A DNA stretch of 64,000 bases from Prorocentrum cordatum (lineage: Eukaryota; Sar; Dinophyceae; Prorocentrales; Prorocentraceae): positions 1-64,000 of the forward strand of contig CAUYUJ010014629.1 of NCBI GenBank assembly GCA_963575745.1. Direction: 5' to 3'. Position 1 is the first letter of the stretch. The number at the start of each line of letters is the position of its first letter. Both the position numbers and the translations under genes were made by a program. Under the pieces are notes generated by a model. That model was not told where the DNA came from. It saw nothing but the letters and a program-made list of their open reading frames with translations, and did no database searches. This document shows, in pieces, positions 30,281 to 41,300 of this stretch.

Positions 30281-30447
30281 GGGCGGGAAACTGACCACAG
30301 CCACTGCTTTTCTTCTGTTGCCGCCATCCAGCCAGCAGAAGCACAGCAATGGTTTGTGGTCATTCCCACAACCGCTGCCTCTTTCTCGGCCCGCTTGAAG
30401 GCGGCGCCAACAACAAGAAGAAGTGGCTGTGGTCATTTTCCCCTCCC
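30281..30447. mobile_element. 167 bp foldback element
   Basis: Left arm GGGCGGGAAACTGACCACAG then CCACTGCTTTTCTTC pairs with right arm GAAGAAGTGGCTGTGGTCAT then TTTCCCCTCCC, about 45 bp per arm with few mismatches. A second small hairpin TTGTGG/CCACAA lies inside. It starts 10 bp after palindrome P copy 2. Confidence 0.75.
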
Positions 30448-30559
30448 GAGGCGGGAGATCTGCTCAGACGGCCCACCCCCTCTGCCTTCCCCCCGTGGGC
30501 GCGCCGCCGCATGGAGGCAGCTTGCCTGGGAAACTCTTGGAGCCTCCTGAGAGCCTCCA

Positions 30560-31270
30560 GGAGGTCATCTTGCTGGTGGTCTTGTGGGTCTTGTTGGCCC
30601 CTTGCGACTTCGGGCCCTCCTGGGGCCATCCCGAGGCCGGTCTTGGGGCCAGCTTGGAGCTCCCTTGCGCAGTCTCAGGGCCCTTTTGGGCCGTCTTGGG
30701 GCCCTCTTGGGTCGTCTTGGGGCCCTCTCAGTTCTTTTGGGCTGTCCCTGGACACCCTGCAGATCCAGGCGAGCATGCCAAGGTCATAGAACAATTCACA
30801 TATAGTCAATATATGCTCGCCTCTTGGGGCCGTCCAGTCTCGCCTGACGTCCCCCGCGACCTATCGGAGCGTCCAACACGGCCCAAGAGGGCTCCAATAG
30901 GCCTTCAAGATGGCACAATGTAGCCCAACATGGCCTCCAGCATGCCTCCAAGAGACCCCACCGGGACGGCCCCAAGACACTTCCGAGTGGCCACTGAGCC
31001 TCATAAGGATGTTCCTGAGAGGGCCAAGAACGCTCTGAGATCGCCCACGGGAGCCACTCGAGGTGAACATAAGCGCTCCAATTCGGCCCCAAAGATCGTC
31101 ACAGGAAGGCCTCAAGAGGCGTTCCTCACGGCTCCGACGGGGCGCTCCCTGCTTGATCGATTTCCTGCAGGGTAGCCCGAACAAGGCGCCCCAGGCCCCC
31201 TAGTGGACCTCAAGAGAGCCCCAAGAGGGCCCCAAGAGAGCCCCGAAGGTCTCCCGAATGATCCCCAAGA
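30560..31270. repeat. Degenerate CTTGGGGCC minisatellite in two opposing orientations
   Basis: 30,580-30,780 reads TCTTGGGGCCCTCTTGGG-type units on +. 30,880-31,270 reads the complement (CCCAAGAGGGCCCCAAGAGA). The two halves form a loose inverted repeat around an AT-richer centre at 30,785-30,815. Confidence 0.6.
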
Positions 31271-31805
31271 TGGCCCAAATCAGCTTCCAACAACTCAGGC
31301 TGATCCCGAGCTTCGGTTTCACGACTGCCCCCGTTCGTCGTTACACTGCTTGCTCTGCAAATTTCCATGATCACAACAACTCGCCTGTGCATCTTTCTAG
31401 ATGGGCTGGTGGAGATATGCGCAGCGTCAAGAAACTGCGGAAACAAGCACGGTTGGACGATCCCCCCTACCATACCCAGCTGACATGTACGAGGGCAGAT
31501 ACACTACTATCTGATCATGCCCCTCGGGGCGACCAAGCTGCTCACGATGCCGAAATCATGAACAACCATACAGGTTGTCGAACTTGCACTTTGGGTGCGT
31601 CCACGTGATCATGCATGTATGCATGAACCGAACAATCATCACACCAGAGCTGATGTATGTTCCAGGCATAAGGAGGAAACAATCCGTTCAGAAGGACACT
31701 GAAATCAGGCACTGGAACATGGAATCGGTTGCTCCCGACCTTTGGGGGATCGGCGTCCTACTTGCGCAATCCAAATGCGTTGAACACGCCCTCTCTGAAC
31801 ATCTC
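31271..31805. other. Unique-looking segment with an open + frame
   Basis: A + frame from 31,258 to 31,608 has balanced composition but no recognised motif and overlaps a minus frame. Sequence is less GC-rich than the neighbours. Coding status is undecided. Confidence 0.25.
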
Positions 31806-32505
31806 CCTGCCCCTCCTCCTCCTCCTCCTCCTCCTCCTCCTCCTCCTCCTCCTCCTCCTCCTCCTCCTCCTCCTCCTCCTCCCCTCCCCGTCCTCCTCCT
31901 CCTCCTCCCCTCCTCCTCCTCCTCCTCCTCCTCCTTCCTCCTCCTCCTCCTCCTCTCCTCCTCCTCCTCCTCCTCCTCCTCCCTCCTCCTCCTCCTCTCT
32001 CCTCCTCCTCCTCCTCCTCCTTCCTCCTCCTCCTCCTCCCTCCTCCTCCTCCTCCTCCTCTCCTCTCCCTCCTCCTCCTCCTCCCCCTCCCCCTCCTCCT
32101 CCTCCTCCTCCTCCCTCCTCCTCCTCCTCCTCCCCTCCTCTCCTCCTCCTCTCCCCTCCTCGCCTCGCCTCCTCCTCCTTCCTCCTCCTCCTCCTCCTCC
32201 TCCTCCTCCTCTCCTCCTCCTCCTCCTCCTCCTCCTCCCCTCCTCCTCCTCCTCCACCTCCTCTCCTCCTCTCCTCCTCTCCTCCTCCTCCTCCTCCTCT
32301 CCTCCTCCTCTCTCCTCCTCCTCCTCCTCCTCCTCCATCTCTCCCCCCCCTCCCCTCCTCCTCCCTCCTCCTCCTCCCCTCCTCCTCCTCCTCCTCTCCT
32401 CCTCCTCCCTCCTCCCTCCCTCCTCCTCCTCCCTCCTCCCTCCTCCTCCTACTCCTCCTCCTCCTCTCCTCCTCCTCTCCCCCCTCCTCCATCCTCCTCT
32501 TGATC
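31806..32505. repeat. (CCT)n tract, about 700 bp
   Basis: Pyrimidine-only on + apart from rare A or G. Frames of 200-370 codons are simple-repeat artefacts. Confidence 0.97.
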
Positions 32506-32569
32506 AATGTCACTCGTCTCCGCCAACATCCCTTTCCGCCTCCGCATGCTCCCGGCCTCTCCGCTCACC

Positions 32570-32665
32570 TCCTCCTCCTCCTCCTCCTCCTCTCTCCTCC
32601 TCCTCCTCCTCCTCCTCCTCCTCCTCCTCCTCCTCCTCCTCCTCCCCCTCCTCCCCTCCTCCTGG
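32570..32665. repeat. (CCT)n tract
   Basis: Second CCT block, 65 bp after the first. Confidence 0.95.
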
Positions 32666-32771
32666 ATCCGCCGCGGGAAATTTACGACACATCACATAGT
32701 GGAAGACACGTGTCGTTTCGGACGCTTGCGAATAATGGTGCGCGCTCGGTGACAACTGGCATAGCTGCGCC

Positions 32772-33005
32772 AGGGTTTGGGCGCCCGAGTTATCCGGGGT
32801 AATTCAGGCCTGGGGTAACTCGGGCTTGGATTCCCGAAAAACGAACCCGAGTTAGCCCTGACCCGAATTGTCCCTGATGATTTGGGGCTCTGGACGCCCG
32901 AGTTATCCGGGGTAACTCGGGCCCGGGGCAACTCGGGTTCGGATTCCCGAAAAACGAACCCGAGTTAGCCCTGACCCGAGTTACCCCTGACGATTCGGGT
33001 CTCTG
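32772..33005 (+). repeat. 113 bp direct duplication rich in small hairpins
   Basis: CGCCCGAGTTATCCGGGGTAA at 32,782 and 32,895. Each unit holds CCCGAGTTA and TAACTCGGG (a 9 bp stem) and the block ATTCCCGAAAAACGAACCCG. About two full units. Confidence 0.85.
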
Positions 33006-33720
33006 AAGGGTGGCCTCCGCGCCATCCTCTGCCGGCGCGCCGAAGCCGTGCTCCTCCTGCCGGCGTCAGCCTCGCCTCCGGCGCCGGCGCGACGAGCCTC
33101 GCCCTCGGTCGCAGCGCCGCGCTCGCCCCCGAGGCAGCGCGCCGCCCCGCTGGAGCGGCCGCCCTCCCTCCAGCCCTTCCCCCGCCAAACCCCCCTCTCA
33201 TGTGGAAGAGTAGAAGAGACGATACAAAAGAAGCAACACTGTGATAGTGCTGCAATGTTTCCTCGCCCCGCGTACTGAATCTCTCTATCTCAGGTGCATT
33301 CACCAGCCCAAACGTGTGTGCGCCCTCCTGTTAGTAGGGCTTGAGCACCGGCCTAAACCAGTGAACACACCTCGTTCCCCTCCTCCTCGCGCGTGGCCGC
33401 GGGGTCCCGCGCCGCCCTCGCCGCAGTCGGAACTCACCGCCGCGCTCGGGCGCGAGGGCGGGGCGGCAGCCGCGGCTCGGAGCAGACGCGCCGCAGACGC
33501 AGGGCCCCTCGCCGCAGACGAGCCGCGTGGAGGGCCACGTGCAGGCTGTCGCCCCAGGTGCGCGTCCGCCGCTGGGCTTCCGTCCCGCGCGCGCCCGACC
33601 TCGGGCGCCAAGTGGGCCCAGCCCCGCCCAGCTCCGGCCCCTCCCGCGAAGCTTCGCTGCTGCAGGCTCGGGTGCTCGGCGCAGCAGTTTCCGACCCTGC
33701 GGCCGGCCTGAGCCGAGAAG
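33006..33720. other. Very GC-rich segment, no gene assigned
   Basis: Arg/Ala/Pro-rich frames on both strands over the same bases. Nothing recognisable. Confidence 0.45.
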
Positions 33721-33880
33721 GCCGAGGAGGAGGAGGACGAGGAGGGAGAGGAGGAGGAGGGACGAGGAGGGGGGGGTTAAGGATTGGGGCTGAGGAGGGC
33801 CGAAGGAGGACCGAGTGATAGGGGTGGGGTCCTCCTCGTCCTCCTCCTCCTCCTCCTCCTCCTCCTCCTCTTCCTCATCC
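33721..33880. repeat. GGA tract followed by CCT tract
   Basis: GGA-rich 33,721-33,780 and CCT-rich 33,830-33,878 face each other, so they could pair as a loose inverted repeat. Confidence 0.85.
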
Positions 33881-33889
33881 ATGGTGGGG

Positions 33890-34150
33890 CTCTCGAGCGG
33901 CCCTCTCTGGGCTGCCTGCGCGACTGGAGCCCGTGTTGGGGTCCTCTTGGGGCCATGTTGGGCTCTCGCGGGGTTATCTTGGAGCCTTCCTGGGACAGTT
34001 CGGGACGCGTGTGGACCATCATTGGGGCTGTCTTGCGTTGTCTGGGGCCCTCGTGGATCGTCTTGGGCTCCTCTGGAGGCCCTCTGCGGCTCTCTTGGAG
34101 CAATCCTGGGCCATCTTGGAGCCCGATTATGGCCCTCATGCAGCGCTCTT
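33890..34150 (+). repeat. Degenerate CTTGGGGCC minisatellite
   Basis: Units such as GGGGTCCTCTTGGGGCCATG; same family as 30,580-30,780. Confidence 0.55.
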
Positions 34151-34474
34151 TCACTCCTCCGAGGCCCTCAAGTCGCCAGATGTAATCAAACATGAAGAGC
34201 CCAATAATCGCCAAAGAAGCACACATCTGCACTGCGGGATCTCTTTGTTTCTCACGGGTTTAAACTGGGTGTCCTTTGGGGGTCTTTTTGTGGCCACCTG
34301 GGCCTGAAATCAGCCCGCTACTAGAGCTCCAATCAACTCTTCACATCCTGCAACTGTTTGAGAGATGATGCTGCTCTTCTCCACTGAACAGAGCTAGGCT
34401 GGCTACGGTGCTGAGATGTACACCTCCCAATAGAAAATGATAAGCGCCACTTGGCCACCTGTTTGGACGCCCGA
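34151..34474. other. Unassigned segment
   Basis: No gene or repeat recognised; less GC-rich than the neighbouring sequence. Confidence 0.35.
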
Positions 34475-34660
34475 AATGGGCACGGGAAAAAATGGTACAA
34501 TGCCCAACAACAAATGTTGTCCCAAACCAACAGCGGCCGCTGTTGGGCAGGCGGCCTTCTGTCTCGAATGGACACAGGCCGCGGCGACGCCGACCGCGAG
34601 TCCTGTTCAGCTTGAACAGGAACTGCTGCTGGGCATTGTACCCATTCTTTCCGTACCCAT
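34475..34660. mobile_element. Palindrome cluster with about 38 bp outer arms
   Basis: Left arm ATGGGCACGGGAAAAAATGG then TACAATGCCCAACAACA (34,475-34,511) pairs with the right arm at 34,622-34,660. Inside are the perfect palindrome CAACAGCGGCCGCTGTTG (34,528-34,545) and the hairpin CCTGTTCA/TGAACAGG (34,602-34,620). It has the form of a foldback element with secondary hairpins. Confidence 0.7.
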
Positions 34661-34856
34661 GTCGTTCGTGCCGAACCTGGGGGCTGCTCGGGTCCTCGCG
34701 GAGTCGTCCGACAGCTCGCTCGGCAAACGCTGGCTGGCACGCTCCCTCGCGGCCCCTTGGGGCCCTCCCCTGCCTTCCGGGAACGCCCGGGGCAGGCCCC
34801 GGAAAAAGGGGCCAGGATTCGATGTCCAGTGACGGAAGGGTCCTCCTCATCTCCCT

Positions 34857-35030
34857 GCTCCTCCTCCTCCTCCTCCTCCTCCTCTCCTCCTCCTCATCCT
34901 CCTCCTCTTCCTCCGCATCCTCCTCCTCCTCCTCCTCCTCCTCCTCCCCCGCCTCCTCCTCCTCCTCCTCCTGCTCCTCCTCCTCATCCTCCTCCTCCTC
35001 CTCCAACGCCGCCTCCTCCGCCTCCTCCTG
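34857..35030. repeat. (CCT)n tract
   Basis: CCT triplets with CAT, TTC and GCC variants. Confidence 0.95.
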
Positions 35031-35295
35031 GGGGGGGAATCCGGGAGGGGGGACCCGCACGAGGGCCCGGACCCCCAGTGCCCAGCAGACGCACGGCATC
35101 CAGATCTCGCACGCCCCGCGCGAAACAGACGAAGCACAAGACAGACGGCTCCCAAGCGGCCCCCCAAAGGCGCACTCGATAACCGCCAGTGGCTCCCAGG
35201 AGCATCACGGAGGGCTCCCCTCGCCCCGAGTCCCCCGGACAAGCCCGAAACGTTCCGAGACTGCCACATAGCCGCGCCAGAATGCATTAAAGGCA
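35031..35295. other. Unassigned GC-rich segment
   Basis: No gene or repeat recognised. Confidence 0.35.
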
Positions 35296-35673
35296 ATGAC
35301 GAAGGGCTCCAAGAAACGAATTTACTCAAGCCCCAAATCTTTCCATCAAGCTTGCCACTGCCTCTATGGGTGTCCTCACCCCTTCTGGGTTGATTCCTTG
35401 AGAACCACACCACGTCGCAGACGGGCCATAGAGAGCCACGTAGACTGCCAATGCATGCTAAACACTGCCTCATCGAATGTCGAAAGCATAGACAGACCGC
35501 GCGTGCGTGTCATACGTTCATTTCTCAGCGACGCAGGGCTACAAAAGATTAGAGGAGGCACAAGGCTACAACACATTGCAGGGCTACGACGCACACCGTG
35601 CAATAGGGCCTCTGCATGCCTCGAGGCGGCACAGGGCTACAAAGTAGATGGATACTATGATCCTGGGTTATAA
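35296..35673 (+). other. 125-codon open frame of unknown status
   Basis: ATG at 35,296 to a stop at 35,673, balanced composition (starts MTKGSKKRIYSSPKSFHQ). The second half overlaps a short irregular repeat AGGGCTACAA (near 35,547, 35,580 and 35,634), which argues against coding. No domain recognised. Confidence 0.22.
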
Positions 35674-35789
35674 AAGAAAGCAGGGATGCAGACTCCTGTA
35701 CTAAATGAAGCTAGCACACGTCGCCGCGAGTGCCTGCCTGTCCTGAAGGGACTCTTGCTGCAACTGCCGCCATGAAGCTGCCATCTTGG

Positions 35790-36500
35790 GACGTCCTACG
35801 CGGTTTCCACTCGGATCCGTGCTCTTCACAGTGTGTCCTGGAATCTCGCAACGCGTAGATCCCTAACCCTCGGTACCCGCCCTCTTCGCCTTCGACCGTA
35901 CCCCTTCGGGAACACACCTGCCTCACCCGCCACGTGCACTTAGCGCAGCCGCCCAACGCACGGGAAGAGAGGATGGTTGGAAGGGGGAGGGAGAAGGACG
36001 GCGCACGAGAGAAACTAGCAGGAGGGGGGGGCTGGGAACAGAGAGCACCTGGCAGCGCCAGGCGGGCACGTCGGGAGGGCAGACCCTGGCCGGCGGGTCC
36101 GAAGGCGGGCCTGGGCGGCCAGGTCGAGCATGGAGCGGGCGGGCCGCCGAAGCGTGGGCCCTGCGCGAGTCGCGAGGTCTCGGGCGGCCGCGCGATTCCC
36201 AGGCAGACGACGCGAAGAGGCCGGAGCGAGAGCGCGGTTTCCTGAGGGTCGAGGGCGCGGCAGCCGAATCAAGCGCGAGGAAATCCCACGGGGGCGCGCG
36301 ACTCCTGCACAGAGCGTGCAGAGGTCCCGCGCGATAGCGCGATTTTGGAGCACACTGTGCGGAAGTCTCGGGCGGGAGCCGTGGCTGCTGCAACCCGTGG
36401 GTCAGGGGGCCCAGCCTGAACACGGAAGCGTCCCCTAACAAACAGCGGGGTGCGAGCCCCAGGAGGCGCAGTGTACTCGAAACAGATACAATTTGCACCA
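35790..36500 (-). repeat. Higher-order repeat region: first partial unit
   Basis: TAACCCTCGGTACCCGCCCT, GCCACGTGCACTTAGCGCAG and CGCACGGGAAGAGAGGATGG match 49,755-49,870. The following ACTAGCAGGAGGGG and GCCAGGCGGGCACGTCGGG match 45,400 and 49,890. From 36,170 the roughly 41 bp motif (CGCGATT, CGGGAGC) appears. Confidence 0.7.
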
Positions 36501-36544
36501 CTGGGGGCCAACAACAAATATTATTATTCAACAGCAACAACAAC

Positions 36545-36795
36545 AATAGCTTTAAGACTGTTCGCCCTTCTATGCTCGAGTGTCCAATAACGCGTATTTC
36601 CCAAACCCTCGATACCCGCCCTCTTCGTCTTCGATCGAACCCCTTTTGGGGGGTATACCTTTCTTCCCTGCAGGCTGGGCCCCCGCAAGCGGCGGGGCGG
36701 CCGCGGACCGTCGGCCTGGCCAGCGGCAGCGCTGATCGGCGGGGCGGCCGCGGACCGTCGACCCGACCCCAAGAGGGACGGACAGGGGACCGACC

Positions 36796-36843
<48 letters not shown>

Positions 36844-37615
36844 TCGAAGACGACGGCGTCGAAGACGACGACGGCAACGACGAGCGAAAGCGAGAGCGAG
36901 AGAGAACGACAGCAGGGCCACGAAGGAGGCCACGAAGGGCGACACCGGGGACACGAAGGGAATGCGTATGGGGCCACGAAGAGCGCGAACGAACAGGAGC
37001 CACGAAGTGCAGATGATGCGGGGCCACAGAAGGCAACTAATTATGGGGCCACTGAGGGTAGCAACTGGGCCACGTAGGACAGTGAGGGGGACACAAATGG
37101 CGACAGCGGGGCCACGAAGGGCATGCACATGAGGCCACAACGGGCGCGACTCCTGGGTGCCTGGGTGTCGGGAGCGCGGCGCTTGGGCAAATCGCAGGAA
37201 ATTCCAACGCAAGGCCATTCTTCAGTAAGTTGCAAGCAAGTCTCCAGCGAGAGCGCGACTCCAGAGCGCCGGGAGAGCGATTCCTGAGTAAACTGTAAGG
37301 AAGTCCCAAGCGAGAGCGCGATTCCTGAATTAAATGCGAGGAAGTCTCGGGCGGGAGCGGGGGTCGTGGCTAAATTGTAAGGGGTCTCATGCGGGAGCCG
37401 TTGTTGTTGTAACCCGGGGACCAGGGGCCCAGTTTGAGCATGAAGATTATCCCTGTCAAAAAACAGGGTGCGAGCGTCGAGGGGCACACTTTGATAGAGA
37501 AAAAACAGTACGCACCGGTGGGGGAGGGATCAACAATAATTACTCTTCAGAAGTGAGAATTCAACAGCAACAGCAACACCACCAACAACAACAATCACAA
37601 CAACAACAATAAACA
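36545..37615 (-). repeat. Composite higher-order repeat M, full copy 1 (about 1.07 kb)
   Basis: Order on +: TTTAAGACTGTTCGCCC; CCCTCGATACCCGCCCTCTT; a GGCCGCGGACCGTCGGCCTG block; a (GAC)n tract 36,797-36,845; GGGGCCACGAA units; CCTGGGTGCCTGGGTGTCGG; several roughly 41 bp GCGATTCCTGA..AAATTG units; AACCCGGGGACCAGGGGCCC; and ATCAACAATAATTACTCTTC leading into a (CAA)n tract. The full order recurs at 52,105-53,146, with partial copies between. No protein is encoded consistently. Confidence 0.85.
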
Positions 37616-37619
37616 TGTT

Positions 37620-37810
37620 AAGACCGTTCGCTCTTACAGGCACGCGTGCCTTGCATTCCGTATACCCCAACCCTCGATACCCGTCTACTTTGTTTTCGAT
37701 TGCACCCCCTTTCGGGGGGAATCTCTTCCTTGTCGGCCACTGACTAAAGTGCGAAGAAATTTCGAACGAGAATGCCGGTCCTGAAATCGGGGACCTCTCT
37801 GGCCGGCGTG
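37620..37810. repeat. Composite repeat M, start block only
   Basis: TTAAGACCGTTCGCTC, CCCTCGATACCCGTCTACTT and TTTCGGGGGG repeat the first block of unit M and then diverge. Confidence 0.65.
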
Positions 37811-38610
37811 AGCTGGTTTCGCCGCCGCTGGTTTCGCCGGCGCTGGTTTCGCACCGCTGGTTTCGCCGACGGTTGCTTTCGCCGGCGCTGGTTTCGCCGC
37901 CGTTGGTTTCGCCACGCTGGTTTCGCCGGAGGCTAGTTTCGCCGGCGGTTGGTTTCGCTGGCGCTGGTTTCGCTGGCGGTGGTTTCGCCGACGCTTGACC
38001 GAGCACGCTCGAGCCCAAACGGGCGGGTCGGGTCGGGCGGGCGGGCCCTACTGGGCGGGTCGAGTCGGATCGGGCGGGCGGACCCCGACGGGCGGGTCGT
38101 GTCGGGCGGGCGGGACATAAAGTGGGGGGCGCTTTCGACTGAGCACGGCGAGCCCTAACGGGCGGGTCGGGTCGGACGGGCGGACCCTAGCGGGCGGGTC
38201 GGGCCGGGTCGGGCGGGCGGACCCTGACGGGTGGGTCGGGTCGGGTGGGCGGGACATTAAAGAGTGGGGCACGCTGGACCGAACACGCGCGAACCCAAAC
38301 GGGCGGGTCGGTCGGGCGGGCGGAGCCTAGCGAGCGGGTCGGGTCGGGTCGGGCGGGCGGAAACTAACGGGCAGGTCGAATCGGGCGGGCGGGACATTAA
38401 ATTGTGGGGCGCGCTGGACCGAGCACGCGCGAAGCCCAACGGGCGGATCGAGCCGGACGGCAACTGGTTTCGCCAACGGAAGCTGGTCTCGCCGACGGCA
38501 GCTGGTTTCGGCGACGGAGCTGGCTTCGCCGACGGAGCTGGTTTCGCTGGGTGGCGAAACCGGCCGGGCGAAACCAGCCGTCGGCGAAACCAGCGGTCGC
38601 CCTCTCTCCA
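37811..38610. repeat. GCTGGTTTCGCCGGC and GGGCGGGTCGGGTCGGGCGG minisatellites
   Basis: 37,811-37,995: 13-19 bp units of GCTGGTTTCGCCGGC. 37,995-38,460: GGGCGGGTCGG units organised in roughly 110-120 bp super-units containing GACATTAAA and CTGGACCGAGCACGCGCGAA. 38,460-38,610 returns to the first motif. Confidence 0.9.
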
Positions 38611-39060
38611 AGGGCTCTCGGAATATTTATGGAGAAATATCGAACGGGAGCCCTTGTCGCACCGCTTGGGCCTCCATCGACTTGCCTGAATTGCGGGGCG
38701 GTCTCGAGCGGGATCGCCGTTCCTGAGTTCGTGGGCCTTCTTGGCTAGGGGCTTTCGGAGTAAATCGTGGGGAATTATCGAGCAGGGGCCCCCAGTGTCG
38801 TGGCTGAGCCTCCACCAAATTGAGTGACTTGCGAAGAAGTCTCGAGCGAGAGCGCCGATCCTGAGTTCGGGGGTGTCTCTGGCCAGGGTGTCTCGGGGTA
38901 CATCGCGAGGAAATATAGAGCGGGAGCCCTTGTTGTCGTACATGGGCCCCCAAGTGCCCACACCTAGGCTCATGCGAACGCTCGAGCGGGAGCCTCGCTT
39001 CCAAAGAACACGCAGCCGGCGCCGAGGCGAAAACGCACGAAACCGCATGCGGAGATCAAG
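38611..39060. repeat. Degenerate roughly 41 bp motif units
   Basis: AAATCGTGGGGAATTATCGAGCAGGG, TTGCGAAGAAGTCTCGAGCG and ATCGCGAGGAAATATAGAGCG are irregular copies of the motif common to the 36-53 kb region. Confidence 0.65.
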
Positions 39061-39083
39061 AGTTAGTATCTTGAAATAATCAT

Positions 39084-39147
<64 letters not shown>
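39084..39147. repeat. (CAA)n tract
   Basis: About 21 CAA/ACA units. Confidence 0.97.
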
Positions 39148-39889
39148 CGGCAAGAACGACAATCATTGCACCGCAATGCGCCATGCTTCCACATGTCGCA
39201 CGCATCCTGCTGGATATCGCACCCCATCATAGGGGTGTTTCTGGCACGCGGGGCCCGAAACTCCCTTGCCCAGATCTCCCGCCCAAGAAAACACCGCCGC
39301 CACTTCATCCGAGGAACCTCGACATCCACAGCTCGGACGGCACATCGCCATCGCCATCGCCTTGCGCACGCCCCGCACTTCGGAGGAGGAGGCGGAATAA
39401 TACGAAGAGGGGAGGGAAGCTGAGGGAGAAGAGAAGAGGAGGATAATGGAGGAGGAGGATGGAGGAGGAGGGGGAGGAAGGAGGAGTAGTTGTAGTAGCA
39501 GTACCTTCCGACGACGAGGTGGTTCTTACTCCTCGTTCGAACTGTGACATCACCATCCTGCGGCCTCGGCGCGTGACCCTGAACGTTCACGCCCCCAGGC
39601 GCTGCCGCTCCCATGCTCGCATCCTCCACCTGCCCCATCCACTCTCTCTCTCTCTCTCTCGCTCTCTCAAGGAATCCCTGAAGTCAGTCCTTCGGCCCTC
39701 GATCCTTGGAGTCCCTGGAAGTCATCCGTCCTCCTTTTTCTCCTCCTTCTCCATAATATCTACGCTCTCCAAAGATGACAGTTATTTAAGAATCAAGGTT
39801 CAACAGGGACTCTTGGAAGCCCCCCAGAGGCGATGCCGAGACGAAGGCCCCCAGTCTTGAGTAAAAGGTGAAGAAGTATCAAACGGGAG

Positions 39890-40300
39890 CGACGAGGGAG
39901 GACGGAAGGGGAGTGGAGGAGGGGGGGCAGAGGGGCAGAAGGAGGGAGGAGACAAAGGAAACGAAAAAGGGAAGGAGGAGGGATATGGAGGGAGGAAAGA
40001 GGGACGGGAGAAGGAGGAGGGACGAGGGAGATGAGGAGGGGTGGAGGGAGGAAGAGGGAGGAAGAGAGAGGGGAAAGGAGGGAGGGAGGAGGAGGAGGAG
40101 GAGGAGGAGGAGGAGGAGGAGGAGGAGGAGGAAGAGGTGGAGGAGGAGCAAGAGGAGGAGGAGGGAGGAAGGAGGAGGGAGGAGGGGGGAGGAGGAGGAG
40201 GAGGACGAGAAGGAGAGGAGAGGAGGAGGAGGGGGAGGAGGATGACGAGAAAAAGGAGGAGGAGGAGAAGGGGGAGGAGGAGGAGGAGGAGGAGGACGAG
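39890..40300. repeat. Purine (GGA)n tract
   Basis: GGA/GAGGA repeats inside duplication N. Confidence 0.95.
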
Positions 40301-40564
40301 GAGCTCGGCAACGGCTACAAAGGTGCCACCACATTAAACATGCATCAAGCAAGCTCCAAACGAGTTAGGGGGGGTCAAAATCCTCCCCGGGCGGCACAAC
40401 CTGCCGGCGGCGCTCTTGCGCTCGAAGCCCGAGCGACTCCGCCTCTTCCCGAGAGCGGAAGCCAAAAAGTGACAGGCCTCGCAGAAGGTCGACCCCAGTC
40501 CCCGTCCAAGCACACCCACCCCCGCCCGACATGGACGCAAGAGAGCCTCTGGACAGAGGCGGCG

Positions 40565-40995
40565 CTAAGGAGGAGGAGGAGGAGGAGGAGGAGGAGGAGG
40601 AAGAGGAGGTGGAGGAGGAGGAGGAGGAGGAGGAGGAGGAGGAGGAGGAGGAGGAGGAGGAGGAGGAGGAGGAGGAGGAGGGAGGAAAAAGGGGGAAAAG
40701 GATGGAGGAGGACGAAGAGGAGGAGGAGGACGAGGGGGAAGAAAGGGTGGAGGGAGGACGAGGGAGGAAAGAGGGACGGAGGAGGGAGGGGGGAGAAGAG
40801 GAGGGTGTGGAGGAAGGAAGAGGGAGGAAGAGGGGGGGGGGGGACGAGGGGGGAGGAGGAGGAGGAGGGAGAGAAGGAGGAGGAGGAAGAGGAGGATGAG
40901 GAGGATGAGGACGAGGAAGGGGAGGAGGACGAGGAGGAGGAGGAGGAGGAGGAGGAGGAGGAGGAGGAGGAGGACGAGGAGGAGGAGGAGGAGAA
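40565..40995. repeat. Purine (GGA)n tract
   Basis: Second purine block of duplication N copy 1. A unique segment (40,300-40,560) separates it from the first. Confidence 0.95.
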
Positions 40996-41300
40996 AAGGG
41001 CGCCAATCCAGCGTAAAGCAGGAGGAAATCTCGGGCAGGAACGCTGGTTTGGTCGGGACGGGGGCTGTCCGCGGCGAACAAGACCACCGCCTTGAATAAG
41101 AACTGGAGGAAGTCTCGAACGGGAGCGCCGTTGCCGCTGGGGGGCGGCGCCGATGAGAGAAAGAGTAGCGCGCCTGTCCAAGGTAAAACGGGAGGGACTC
41201 TCGAGCGGGGGCGCTGGGTTTGATGACGCGGCTGCTTTCGGCGCGAGCAAGAGCGCCGGCCCTGAGTAAATTACGATGCTTCTGGGGGGGTTCGGATTTT

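Larger units (their letters stand above)
39178..41300 (+). repeat. Large direct duplication N, copy 1
   Basis: Pairs with 43,272-44,845. Shared in order: GGCACGCGGGGCCCGAAA, CGACATCCACAGCTCGG, TTCTTACTCCTCGTTCGAAC, CGTGACCCTGAACGTTCACG, GAAGTCATCCGTCCTCC, GGAAGCCCCCCAGAGGCGATG, then a long GGA/AGG tract, then GAGAGAAAGAGTAGCGCGCC. This copy has a CT microsatellite (39,643-39,668) and a longer purine tract. Confidence 0.85.

Noticed and set aside
36580-36660. GGTTCGATC on the minus strand (in repeat M) as a tRNA-type B box of a SINE
   Set aside because: No matching A box at the right distance and the T stem does not pair. The (TTG)n tail idea is kept only as a hypothesis for unit M.
39178-39420. 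Conserved open frames shared by duplication N copies as a gene family
   Set aside because: Two different + frames are conserved equally, so the similarity reflects nucleotide duplication, not selection on one protein.
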